52,810 nt of DNA from Firmicutes bacterium HGW-Firmicutes-4 (lineage in GTDB: Bacteria > Bacillota > Clostridia > Eubacteriales > Eubacteriaceae): the NCBI GenBank assembly GCA_002841405.1, contig PGZR01000009.1, positions 1 through 52,810 on the forward strand, read 5' to 3'. The position numbers and the translations under genes were made by a program. Positions within the stretch are counted from its first letter, which is position 1. Every line of letters begins with the position of its first letter. Below, one piece after another: positions 34,665 through 41,841 of this stretch. The notes below the pieces were generated by a model, which was not told where the DNA came from, did not search any database, and saw nothing but the letters and a program-made list of their open reading frames with translations.

Positions 34665-34911
34665 AAACCGCACCCACTTTTTCACTGATTTACAGTTACT
34701 AAAGTAGGTAATGGTGTAGGCTTTCCACGCTTCCAGTTGCCAAACAGGTTGCGATACTAGGACACCATTTTATTCTGTTTTTCGATACCTAAATGGGCGC
34801 ACGTTGCGGACCGGCTGTCTATTCCGGGTCTGCATGCACCCGGTCACCCTCGAAACCTGAATTAACAGGACGGTTTTGTTTTTGATTTATTTCTAATTTT
34901 CATATTTCCTC
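34665..34911 (-). other. Gene-free leader with competing hairpins
   Basis: No convincing gene is present in about 230 bases between the C5 methyltransferase and the PP-loop gene. A 13-codon frame (MKIRNKSKTKPSC) follows a perfect AGGAGGAAAT. Further on, CCGGGT/ACCCGG (34824-34829 with 34838-34843) and GACCGG/CCGGTC (34809-34814 with 34840-34845) compete for the same bases. Confidence 0.45.
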
Positions 34912-36372
34912 CTATGAAGCCATAGTTCTTTCGACTTCCACAACATTAGCCAACACCAATTCCCTAGCGAATACCGGTGGTACTGCATTCCCGCACCGCT
35001 TTACCTGTTCCGTTTTCGTGATCTTTTTCCCGTCCGAATCATAGTCGATTATGTAATCCGGTGGAAACCCATTTGCAGTGAATAACTCCCGGGGATCCAG
35101 CATCCTCATTCCAATATCAATAATTTGATAATCAGTGCCGCAAACCGTCACCAGTCCAAATCGATCATGACTTACGACGGTTCCGCACGGTTCTTTTAGA
35201 TCCTGACCAATCCCCTGCCCATAGTATTTAATCAAAAACGCTCTAACTTCTCCCAGATGCCCGGGACCGGCGACTATTGTATTCACTGGATCTCTTGAAT
35301 CCGTCCCGATCATATGGTTATTCATTTGGATGATGTGCGAAGTAATCAAAGCATTGTGATCAATTGCAGTAACAGTAGAAAGTGGATCGTCCAAATCTGA
35401 ACCGGCACCATTATAAGTTCCGCCGTAATGTTTGCATACAAAAGCTTGTATCAATCCATACCTCGGACTTCCATCAATCGTCATGATTGGCTCATTTATC
35501 TTTTGTCCTCTGACTTCATGGCTCAATGTTTCTGAATGGTATTGGATGAGCATTGAAGTTTGATCTTCGATAAAAAACGGATCAGGATTTTCCATGATAA
35601 ATTTCTTTATTCCCCTTGCAATCCGCTCCATGGTCTTATCTGCTAACGGCCTGACTGTGTGCAATCCATGTTTTTCTTTTATTTGTTGCTTTGTATCAAA
35701 TATCGAAGGGCAAGGTTTTGAAAAATCCAGCACATCCGATACCGGGGTATATGGTTTTAGAATCCCCATTGCCACTTCTTTGCTATTCCGGGGGCCGTGG
35801 CTTTTAGTTGGCCACGATATCGGAAGTCCATCACACCGGGAAACCATGAAGAACCGTTTCCGCTTGGTGGGTGCGCCGTAATCAGCCGATATTAATTCTC
35901 TGAATTCTACCTGGTACCCTATTATTTTCAGCTGCTCCACGAAACTATTAAAAGTTTCACCAGTCTTATTTTTATCCGGCTGGTTGTCGTCGCCCAGCGG
36001 CCCCCAGGTTTTAAATTCCTCAACATTTTCCAAGATAATGACTGTTGGCCGTACTTGCATGGCCCATTTAACCGCTACCCATGCAAGGCCCCGGATGTTT
36101 TTATCTTTTGGTTTCCCACCCTTGGCTTTTGAAAAATGAGTACAATCGGGGCTAAACCACGCTAGATCAACCGGACGGCCTTCGCAGGCTTTAATCGGGT
36201 CAACATCCCACACACTTTCGCAATAATGCTTTGTATGCGGATGATTTACTTTGTGCATTGCAATTGCCCCGGGATCGTGATTGATCGCAATATCAACCGG
36301 TCTGCCCATGGCTTGCTCAATTCCCTCGGAGGCTCCGCCGCCTCCTGCAAAGTTGTCAATAATCAATCCCAT
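34912..36372 (-). CDS. DNA cytosine-5 methyltransferase
   Basis: Start MGLIIDNFAGGGGASEG at 36372 follows AAGGAGTGG. Motif I is DNFAGGGGAS. Motif IV has SPDC (C77 catalytic) where most enzymes have PPC. Motif VI is LENVEEF (E115). Motif VIII is KRKRFFMVSR, and the C-terminus has motif X (CGNAVPPVFAREL). A target-recognition stretch with duplicated sections (MTIDGSPRYGLIQAF, VNTIVAGPGHLGEVRAF, CGTVVSHDRFGLV) lies at about 280-440. No restriction partner is adjacent, so it probably protects phage DNA. Confidence 0.93.
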   Translation of the reverse strand: MGLIIDNFAGGGGASEGIEQAMGRPVDIAINHDPGAIAMHKVNHPHTKHYCESVWDVDPIKACEGRPVDLAWFSPDCTHFSKAKGGKPKDKNIRGLAWVAVKWAMQVRPTVIILENVEEFKTWGPLGDDNQPDKNKTGETFNSFVEQLKIIGYQVEFRELISADYGAPTKRKRFFMVSRCDGLPISWPTKSHGPRNSKEVAMGILKPYTPVSDVLDFSKPCPSIFDTKQQIKEKHGLHTVRPLADKTMERIARGIKKFIMENPDPFFIEDQTSMLIQYHSETLSHEVRGQKINEPIMTIDGSPRYGLIQAFVCKHYGGTYNGAGSDLDDPLSTVTAIDHNALITSHIIQMNNHMIGTDSRDPVNTIVAGPGHLGEVRAFLIKYYGQGIGQDLKEPCGTVVSHDRFGLVTVCGTDYQIIDIGMRMLDPRELFTANGFPPDYIIDYDSDGKKITKTEQVKRCGNAVPPVFARELVLANVVEVERTMAS

Positions 36373-36467
36373 ATACCACTCCTTATCGCTTCGCGTTTCA
36401 AGCAACGAAACATACAAATTCTTATATCGCCCGTATAGTTCTGGCATGTCTCGCAAATAATGTTCAT
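36363..36467 (-). CDS. Tiny Cys-rich protein, 34 residues
   Basis: MNIICETCQNYTGDIRICMF contains CETC plus two later Cys, a mini zinc knuckle. Its ATG overlaps the upstream stop (ATGA) and its end overlaps the methyltransferase start. Both overlaps are typical of real phage micro-genes. Confidence 0.5.
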   Translation of the reverse strand: MNIICETCQNYTGDIRICMFRCLKREAIRSGIWD

Positions 36468-36967
36468 ACTAGCCCCATGCTTTCCCGCATCGTACCGCTT
36501 TGGGCTACCCGTTCTGCAGCTCCGCGCTGGCCATAACTTCCATATTCTTCCCTGGCGACACTGTTGTATTCCGGAATACTTACCGCCGGCTTCTTAACTT
36601 TAGGCCCCCACCCAAACCGCTGGGAGTCTGTTAAACCCGATACCGTGCGTGTAGAATGGGACTTGCTCCATCTAACGCTAATTTCCGTCGCATTTTTCTT
36701 CGAGCATTTCTTTGAACATGTCGCCTGATTCCCGCTTGCTGGCAAAAATACTTCTCCGCATTGCTTACACGTGGCGTATTGATAATATTGCTCGAATTCA
36801 TCACCGAACGCCTCAACCAGTCTTTTGATTGTCGGATTGCCGCCCTCGCTTTTTCCGGTTGTGATCATGCTGATCGTCGTTCTTTCGATGCCAGCAATCC
36901 TGCCTAGTTCCGCAAAGGATATGTTCCGCTCCTTCGCAATTCCGATTATTCTCTCCGCTAATGTCAT
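36464..36967 (-). CDS. XRE-type HTH protein with zinc ribbon
   Basis: The 167 residues start with an XRE helix-turn-helix (LAERIIGIAKERNISFAELGRIAGIERTTISMITTGKSEGG). A four-Cys ribbon follows (CKQCGEVFLPASGNQATCSKKC) and then a basic disordered tail. Similar proteins in Clostridia phages sit in the accessory region and probably regulate it. The target is unknown. Confidence 0.75.
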   Translation of the reverse strand: MTLAERIIGIAKERNISFAELGRIAGIERTTISMITTGKSEGGNPTIKRLVEAFGDEFEQYYQYATCKQCGEVFLPASGNQATCSKKCSKKNATEISVRWSKSHSTRTVSGLTDSQRFGWGPKVKKPAVSIPEYNSVAREEYGSYGQRGAAERVAQSGTMRESMGLV

Positions 36968-37200
36968 TTTTCATCCCTCCTATAAATTTCTATGACGTTT
37001 AAAGCCTCTTTAAAGAGTTTTTCCAGCTGATCCATATTCCCGGTCAAAACTCCGTTATTTTTCGTTGTAATGGCTATTGAGTCCTCAAATACGATATATC
37101 TGACATATTTGTCAAACTCCTTTGATTCGACCGGCAGCCCTTCGGCCCGATCATTGTTGTAAAATTTCTTGTTGTGGATCTTTCGTAGGTTCTTTATCAT
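36964..37200 (-). CDS. Hypothetical protein, 78 residues
   Basis: Start MIKNLRKIHNKKFYNNDRAEGL at 37200 has GAGGTGG. Beta strands (DKYVRYIVFEDSIAITTKNNGVLTG) precede a C-terminal helix. It overlaps the previous gene by 50 bases in another frame, a long overlap even for this compact region. Confidence 0.55.
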   Translation of the reverse strand: MIKNLRKIHNKKFYNNDRAEGLPVESKEFDKYVRYIVFEDSIAITTKNNGVLTGNMDQLEKLFKEALNVIEIYRRDEK

Positions 37201-37606
37201 TGTCCACCTCAAACTTCTCGCATCTGCAGTAATGGGTCATTTCGTCGCATGTGTCGCCGCCAGTACATCGGCCATGTTTATTAATATCGCCGCATGTTTT
37301 GGGTTCACCCCAACACTCGTCCGGTTCACAATCTGGATATCTATGTTTGCACACATAACATTTCTCATCCAACCACCACTCCTGAATCCAATCTTCGCAA
37401 TATCCCTCTGATCGTTCATGGTGTTCAGAACTGCAAAACTCATCAATCACTGACTGGCATTTTTCGCATTCTTTCGCGTAAAATATATCTCCAAGTTCGT
37501 TGCCGGCCTTATCGTGGTACTTTTCACCCTTCTGGATGACCGCCCCACATAGTTCACATTTATGCTCTTTTCGGGCAGTTCGCACGGTGTCTCTGTAAAA
37601 ACTCAC
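37151..37606 (-). CDS. Cys-rich protein with several zinc motifs
   Basis: The likely start is the GTG (FYRDTVRTARKEHKCELCGAVIQKGEKY) at 37606 behind GGAGGTG. Cys pairs CELC, CEKC, CYVC, CEPDEC and CRC are spread over 150 residues. The first half resembles the HNH-adjacent CxxCG...GE-Y family found in phages. Function unknown; nucleic-acid binding is likely. Confidence 0.65.
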   Translation of the reverse strand: MSFYRDTVRTARKEHKCELCGAVIQKGEKYHDKAGNELGDIFYAKECEKCQSVIDEFCSSEHHERSEGYCEDWIQEWWLDEKCYVCKHRYPDCEPDECWGEPKTCGDINKHGRCTGGDTCDEMTHYCRCEKFEVDNDKEPTKDPQQEILQQ

Positions 37607-37968
37607 AGTGTCACCTCCAGATAATTCACAATCACATCTTTGGCCATTTCCCAGCCATAACAAACTTCTGCCAGATAACCTTGCTTGGTCACTTCTTCAA
37701 TCCACCACTTTTGGTGATCGGACACTTTCCCTTTTTGGGCCTTCATTTCGATGTATAAACCGTGATATTTTCCGCGGGCAACTGGTAAGAAAATATCACT
37801 TACGCCAGCCAAAACACCTTCTCGTTTAAATCGTGCTGCTTCTATTTCGCTTCGCTTGCCCCCGTTGGGGATGTGGTGCATTAGTTCCAGTTCTGGATAT
37901 TTGCCCCGAGAGTATCCGGCCCAGCGGAACAATTCAATCTGTTCAGCGCTTTCAGATGGTGCTTTCAT
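37603..37968 (-). CDS. VRR-NUC domain nuclease
   Basis: The 121 residues match a stand-alone phage VRR-NUC: LMHHIPNGGKR, then GVLAGVSDIFLPVARGKYHGLYIEMKAQKGKVSDHQKWW. Catalytic residues are D58, E74 and K76. Such enzymes act as structure-specific (Holliday-type) nucleases and occupy the place of RusA in this phage type. It overlaps the next gene by 4 bases. Confidence 0.93.
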   Translation of the reverse strand: MKAPSESAEQIELFRWAGYSRGKYPELELMHHIPNGGKRSEIEAARFKREGVLAGVSDIFLPVARGKYHGLYIEMKAQKGKVSDHQKWWIEEVTKQGYLAEVCYGWEMAKDVIVNYLEVTL

Positions 37969-38098
37969 CCCGCAAAACCTCCTTCAAATAAAAATCTGTA
38001 CACATCAGCACCTCTACATTGGCATAGGCCCCGCTACATCGTCCGCCGTTTTCGGTGTGGTTTTCGGTGTGGTTTTCGCAGTTATGGCAGTTAATCAT
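37952..38098 (-). CDS. Small Cys-rich protein with a short repeat, 48 residues
   Basis: MINCHNCENHTENHTENGGRC contains CHNC and a tandem ENHT repeat that comes from an exact 12-base duplication (near 38050-38075). It overlaps both neighbours. Function unknown. Confidence 0.55.
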   Translation of the reverse strand: MINCHNCENHTENHTENGGRCSGAYANVEVLMCTDFYLKEVLRDESTI

Positions 38099-38412
38099 TG
38101 GATATCCTCTTTTATCCGCTTTTCAACGTCATCAGCAACCAATACCTTGTACATATTCGAAACGGCCGTATCAACGGCGTCTTCATAATCACTTGTACAA
38201 TCAAAATCATCGCGGCTTATCTCAGGCGTATCGATATTTGACGCATCAAGCTCTACGGTACTCGTTTCGGCAAGAATAATATATTTAGACACTTCCACGT
38301 TTTCGAATCGTCCATCTGCGCATAAATAGGGACTTTCATACGGCTCACTGCACCAATCGATTAGATCGCATTCGCCGCAGTGGGAATTCATGTCACTTAT
38401 AAAATTTTTCAT
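38095..38412 (-). CDS. Hypothetical protein with N-terminal zinc motif, 105 residues
   Basis: The start MKNFISDMNSHCGECDLIDWCSE at 38412 follows GAGGTG. Cys residues CGEC, WC and C form a likely zinc site. The rest is acidic (DTPEISRDDFDCTSDYEDAVD). Its ATG overlaps the stop of the previous gene. Confidence 0.6.
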   Translation of the reverse strand: MKNFISDMNSHCGECDLIDWCSEPYESPYLCADGRFENVEVSKYIILAETSTVELDASNIDTPEISRDDFDCTSDYEDAVDTAVSNMYKVLVADDVEKRIKEDIQ

Positions 38413-38576
38413 TCTTTCACCTCGATCAACGGGCACCAATCCGGCTTTTCGTAAATACTTCCAAGCCTTTTTTTATTAACGCCACAAGTAAATTCAAGCT
38501 GGAATGATCCAATCCATGGATTTTTACACGGGCACTTTTCACAACTTACCGGCATTTTTATATCAATCTGTATCAT
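38409..38576 (-). CDS. Small Cys-rich phage protein, 55 residues
   Basis: MIQIDIKMPVSCEKCPC and the ending KPDWCPLIEVKE match a family of micro-proteins frequent in Clostridia phages (K-P-SC--C, ...PDWCPL). Start after GGAGGTG. It is probably a zinc-binding accessory protein. Confidence 0.75.
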   Translation of the reverse strand: MIQIDIKMPVSCEKCPCKNPWIGSFQLEFTCGVNKKRLGSIYEKPDWCPLIEVKE

Positions 38577-38739
38577 TTGGCACCTCCGTTTCAGTTATGG
38601 AATAATCAATATACAGTCCTTGCATAATACCGCCTTTAATCAATAATTCCTTTTCAAACTCACTAAGATTTTCATATGTTTTCGTGTAACTACTTTTTAC
38701 GCCCATCTTACTTGTCATTGTGATTTTATATATTTTCAT
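38563..38739 (-). CDS. Small hypothetical protein, 58 residues
   Basis: The start MKIYKITMTSKMGVKSSYTKTYENLSEFEKELL at 38739 follows GGAGGTG. It looks like a beta hairpin plus helix. Overlaps with both neighbours support it. Function unknown. Confidence 0.6.
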   Translation of the reverse strand: MKIYKITMTSKMGVKSSYTKTYENLSEFEKELLIKGGIMQGLYIDYSITETEVPNDTD

Positions 38740-39287
38740 CCCTGCACCTCCGACAATTCCGGGTTGTCGTTGATTGATCCGGCAATCTCCCTTCGATAAG
38801 CCAGCCAATCTTCACCATAATGGTAACCTTGCGGATTTTCAGCGATACATTCCGGCATAATTCTCCACTGGTCGCGGCAGTATTCTGAATCTGTTAAAAC
38901 TTTGTGCCAATATGGTTTCCAGCTCATTTCGTTTAATTCCTCGATGGTCAAAGGCTCATTTTTCAAGTCATCCAAGGTTATCCCGGCATCCTCATACATC
39001 TTGAGTCGCCCTCTCAGTTCAGCGGCCTGTACCGCTACTGTATATAAAATAGCCAGCTCGCAATCACATTCCATGCAAGCACCTTCCATAAGATCTTCCG
39101 GTTCAACCTTGCACCCTTTTTCTTTTGCGCATTTCGAGATATACTCGCAAAGATCAACGTCTTCTTTCCCGTCTGCATATCGCAAAACCGCTTGATTATC
39201 TTTGCCGTATGAATAATTCAGCATTGTCTCGGTGTTATTTTTGGGTTCGTCCGTTGTTAATCGTGTTATTTCCATTGGATCTTTCAT
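38736..39287 (-). CDS. Phage protein with LRMYED-type motif, 183 residues
   Basis: The text RGRLKMYEDAGITLDDL is a known mark of phage proteins in Clostridia, following an N-terminal Cys region (CEYISKCAKEKGC, CMECDCELAI). The C-terminus (YCRDQWRIMPECIAENPQG) is a separate part. Start behind TTGGAGG. Function unknown. Confidence 0.7.
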   Translation of the reverse strand: MKDPMEITRLTTDEPKNNTETMLNYSYGKDNQAVLRYADGKEDVDLCEYISKCAKEKGCKVEPEDLMEGACMECDCELAILYTVAVQAAELRGRLKMYEDAGITLDDLKNEPLTIEELNEMSWKPYWHKVLTDSEYCRDQWRIMPECIAENPQGYHYGEDWLAYRREIAGSINDNPELSEVQG

Positions 39288-39305
39288 GATTTATCCTCCA
39301 ACTTT

Positions 39306-39563
39306 TCAATCGCAAAAGCTTCTATGGCAGTGCGGGCAACCAGTAACAAGCGTTTTCCCGTCATGGCCGTTTGATATTTTCGGCTCCCAGTGGGTTCCGA
39401 GTAGATAATTCTGATAAATGTCTCTACCGCATCGATAACATTTACCGCTTCTCGGTGCAAAATCCGGGTAGCTCTTTTCTTCCCACAATTTAACCTGATC
39501 ATTTTTGCACTTTTGCAGTTCCTCTGGACTTTTTTTGATTACCTCAATATTCTGTTTTTCCAT
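39306..39563 (-). CDS. Zinc-finger-type small protein, 85 residues
   Basis: Start MEKQNIEVIKKSPEELQKCKN at 39563 follows AAGGAG. CYRCGRDIY and CPHCHRSFCD form one zinc ribbon of the type found in phage regulatory micro-proteins. Role unknown. Confidence 0.7.
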   Translation of the reverse strand: MEKQNIEVIKKSPEELQKCKNDQVKLWEEKSYPDFAPRSGKCYRCGRDIYQNYLLGTHWEPKISNGHDGKTLVTGCPHCHRSFCD

Positions 39564-39702
39564 GTTCTTTCTCCTTTTCCCCATAAACCACAATCTTCGG
39601 GCACAGCGGATTTAAATCGTCCGGGTCCAATTTGCAGTGCAGGCCGTCGCTTTTTATTATTTTTTGATCGCATTTTTCGCATTCGTAGTTGGAATCAGTC
39701 AT
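39544..39702 (-). CDS. Small Cys-containing protein, 52 residues
   Basis: The start MTDSNYECEKCDQKIIKSDGLHC at 39702 lies inside the end of the Dam gene. CEKC, HC and LC suggest a zinc site. It overlaps the next gene by 20 bases. Confidence 0.55.
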   Translation of the reverse strand: MTDSNYECEKCDQKIIKSDGLHCKLDPDDLNPLCPKIVVYGEKEKEHGKTEY

Positions 39703-40516
39703 TATGTACACCCATAAAATGGAAACATATCTGGTCAACTGGTTTATAATTCATCCAGATCACTTCCTGCTTGTTAGATCCTTGGTATTCTGAATAACCT
39801 GGTCTTTTTTCAATTTGCCATCTTTTTAACAAATCGTTGTATAATTCAGAATCATATCCAGATAAAATTATCTTCCCGGGATGATCAATGAGTGCATTGA
39901 GTAATTCAACATGATCTTTATCATCCATCTCGTGTTTATATTGCTTCGCCGTTCGGGTTGACAATAAATATGGCGGATCACAATAAATCAAAACATTCTC
40001 ATATTTGAACCGGTTGATAATTTCCAATGCCGGCCTGTTCTCGATCTGAACTTGTTTAAGTCTGTCTGTAACATCGACGATCCATTGTGGCAGCCGGTAC
40101 CAGTTTTTTACAGCATAAGCAGACTCTCGGCCTTGCACATCGTTTTTCCAGCCGACCTTGTAACCATTTGTCCGGAATCCATGACCTTGCCAACATCGCA
40201 CAAGAAAGATCCTGGCTTTTTCAATTTCATCTGTACAATCATCGCCTTCAAAGGCTTGATCATACTCTTGTCTTGAGTATGGGGTCATGGAAATGCTTCT
40301 GGCCAGACCCTCCGGGTTATCCCGAATGACCTTGAAAAGATTGAAAACATCACCATCTAAATCATTAATTGTCTCAATGTTAGATGGTTCTTTTTTAAAA
40401 AACACTGCTCCGGATCCGAAGAAAGGCTCTACATATGAATGGTGATCCGGAATGTTATCTGTAATCCAATTAGCCAACTTCCACTTACTCCCCGGGTATT
40501 TCAACACTGCTTTCAT
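39695..40516 (-). CDS. dam: Dam-type (D12 class) DNA adenine-N6 methyltransferase
   Basis: The enzyme starts MKAVLKYPGSKWKLANW, the usual K-PGSK start. SAM motif FFGSGAVFF is at 32-40 and the catalytic DPPY at 180-183. A target-recognition part (QGHGFRTNGYKVGWKNDVQGRESA) lies between. It follows GGAGGTG and overlaps the replication gene by 4 bases. It is a solitary methylase, likely for DNA protection or control. The sequence specificity cannot be read here. Confidence 0.93.
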   Translation of the reverse strand: MKAVLKYPGSKWKLANWITDNIPDHHSYVEPFFGSGAVFFKKEPSNIETINDLDGDVFNLFKVIRDNPEGLARSISMTPYSRQEYDQAFEGDDCTDEIEKARIFLVRCWQGHGFRTNGYKVGWKNDVQGRESAYAVKNWYRLPQWIVDVTDRLKQVQIENRPALEIINRFKYENVLIYCDPPYLLSTRTAKQYKHEMDDKDHVELLNALIDHPGKIILSGYDSELYNDLLKRWQIEKRPGYSEYQGSNKQEVIWMNYKPVDQICFHFMGVHND

Positions 40517-41367
40517 TTCACCTCCAATTCCGGCCACAAATCCACAGCATGGTCGACTTCCATTTCCTCATATGCTTTTTGGCGTTCAGGGGATGTTTCT
40601 GGCATATTCGATTTTGCTTTGCCTTGTCCACCATTATTTCGATAACTCCCGCCTTTATCCTGCTCCCGTGCGAGCCAGCTTGTAATAAACCGAAGTATCC
40701 CTGATTTTGTTTTCCGCTTTTTCGGGTTACTATCAAGCCAGCCCCTCATGTTGCGAAGCTGCTGCTCAACGTCCACTGCTGGGTAAAGCTCTTTCCATTC
40801 GTCTACTCTCATTTGCGTTACTGGATATTTCGTCTTATCATTCAAGGTAAGATCAATAATGACAGGGCTCGAATCAGCAGCTTGTCCGGATGCAGATTTA
40901 TCTGCTCCGGGCATAAATAACTCTTTATTATCATTATTTGCATTATTATCATTATTGTTTGTATTTTTCGGTGTCACTTCGGTGTCACTTTGTTGTCTTT
41001 CTGGTGTCATTTCGGTGTCTTTTTCTGTTTTATTGCGATCTTGATAATTGGCATAATTTAGCACCTTTACGACTGTTTTTTTAGTGTCTTTTTTTAGCTC
41101 TATCATTTTGTCGCTCTCCAACATTTTTAAAAAACTATCAACTTTTGTGGTTGACCACCCCCAACGATCAGCCAATTTGCGAATGGAAGTTATTTTTTCG
41201 CCTTTATCGACGTCAATTAATTGCGATCCAAGCAAAACTTTTTTCTTTTCATGATTAACCATTAAAAGAATGTCGATCCATGCCCGTGCTTTGTCGTACG
41301 GCTTTTCTTCCCATATCCAGTTATCTTGTATACTTCGGTGCAAGCTTATCCATCCTTGCTTTGACAA
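40513..41367 (-). CDS. DnaD-like phage replication initiator
   Basis: The 284-residue protein has the N-terminal winged-helix domain of phage replisome organisers (WISLHRSIQDNWIWEEKPYDKARAWIDILLMVNHE, then SIRKLADRWGWSTTKVDSFLKML). An Asn-rich linker (about 125-150) covers the iteron/AT-rich DNA. The C-terminal helical domain (MRVDEWKELYPAVDVEQQLRNMRGWLDSNPKKRKTK) resembles the DnaD/DnaB C-terminal region that binds DNA and loads helicase. No helicase-loader gene is next to it. Confidence 0.85.
   Translation of the reverse strand: MSKQGWISLHRSIQDNWIWEEKPYDKARAWIDILLMVNHEKKKVLLGSQLIDVDKGEKITSIRKLADRWGWSTTKVDSFLKMLESDKMIELKKDTKKTVVKVLNYANYQDRNKTEKDTEMTPERQQSDTEVTPKNTNNNDNNANNDNKELFMPGADKSASGQAADSSPVIIDLTLNDKTKYPVTQMRVDEWKELYPAVDVEQQLRNMRGWLDSNPKKRKTKSGILRFITSWLAREQDKGGSYRNNGGQGKAKSNMPETSPERQKAYEEMEVDHAVDLWPELEVK
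40922..40968. other. AT-rich stretch beside the iterons, candidate unwinding element
   Basis: Nearly all A/T, with repeats of TTATTATC/CATTATTATC. It encodes the Asn-rich linker of the initiator and directly adjoins the iteron block. It would suit strand opening at an origin. Confidence 0.45.
40969..41023. repeat. Five contiguous 11-bp iterons, candidate replication origin
   Basis: Successive units read CGGTGTCACTT, CGGTGTCACTT, TGTTGTCTTTC, TGGTGTCATTT and CGGTGTCTTTT, giving consensus YGGTGTCWYTT. A more distant copy, TAGTGTCTTTT, lies at 41082-41092. The period is not a multiple of three although the block is inside a coding gene, so protein repetition does not explain it. Phage lambda and several Gram-positive phages have iterons inside their initiator genes. 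Confidence 0.7.
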
Positions 41368-41406
41368 TTAATCACCGCCCCTCTGGCTCAAAATAATGAA
41401 CCCTTA

Positions 41407-41424
41407 CGGGGCCGTTAAGCCCCG
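41407..41424 (-). other. GC-rich hairpin between ssb and the initiator gene
   Basis: CGGGGC-loop-GCCCCG, a perfect 6-bp stem with a 6-base loop. It is not followed by a T-run, so it may be an mRNA stability or processing element. The 111-base gap around it holds no gene. Confidence 0.4.
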
Positions 41425-41478
41425 CCCTTCCGCTGGATTATAGAATACTGGTCTTTTATATGTGAAATTTATAAAAGC

Positions 41479-41841
41479 TTAGAAAGGTATATCGTCACCC
41501 AAATCATCCATAAGTTGGAAATCTTCGTCCAGGTCCATTGTCGACATAGGTTCGCTGTTGCTTTGCTGCTGGGTATTGGCGTTATTGCCACCGTCCTTCT
41601 TGCTGCTCAAAAACTGGATCTCATCCGCCACAACCTCGGTCACATACCGGCGCTGGCCGTCCTGGGCATCGTAGCTTCTTACTTGCAATCTCCCGGATAC
41701 GCCGATCTGGCTACCTTTCGATAAATACTGTCCGGCAAATTCTGCCTGCTTTCCCCAGACAACGATTGGGACAAAGTCTGCTTCCTTCTGGCCGTCCTTG
41801 TTCTTGAAGCGACGGTCCACGGCCAATGTGAAGCTGGCCAC
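41479..41841 (-). CDS. ssb: Single-stranded DNA-binding protein, N-terminally truncated
   Basis: The frame begins at a GTG (residues VASFTLAVDRRFKNKDGQKEADF) and continues as a normal SSB OB fold (FVPIVVWGKQAEFAGQYLSKGSQIGVSGRLQVRSYDAQDGQRRYVTEVVADEIQFL), a Gln/Asn linker and the conserved acidic tip DDIPF. The usual first 20-25 residues (the N-x-V-x-L-I-G-R-L-T-x-D-P strand) are absent. A TGA lies in frame 12 bases upstream and no Shine-Dalgarno precedes the GTG. The upstream gene reads straight into ssb in another frame. A deletion fusing the two genes is the simplest explanation. Confidence 0.85.
   Translation of the reverse strand: MASFTLAVDRRFKNKDGQKEADFVPIVVWGKQAEFAGQYLSKGSQIGVSGRLQVRSYDAQDGQRRYVTEVVADEIQFLSSKKDGGNNANTQQQSNSEPMSTMDLDEDFQLMDDLGDDIPF

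Noticed and set aside
39284-39502. Open frame of 72 codons overlapping the zinc-finger gene at 39306
   Set aside because: The alternative frame has clear Cys pairs and a good RBS; this one has neither.
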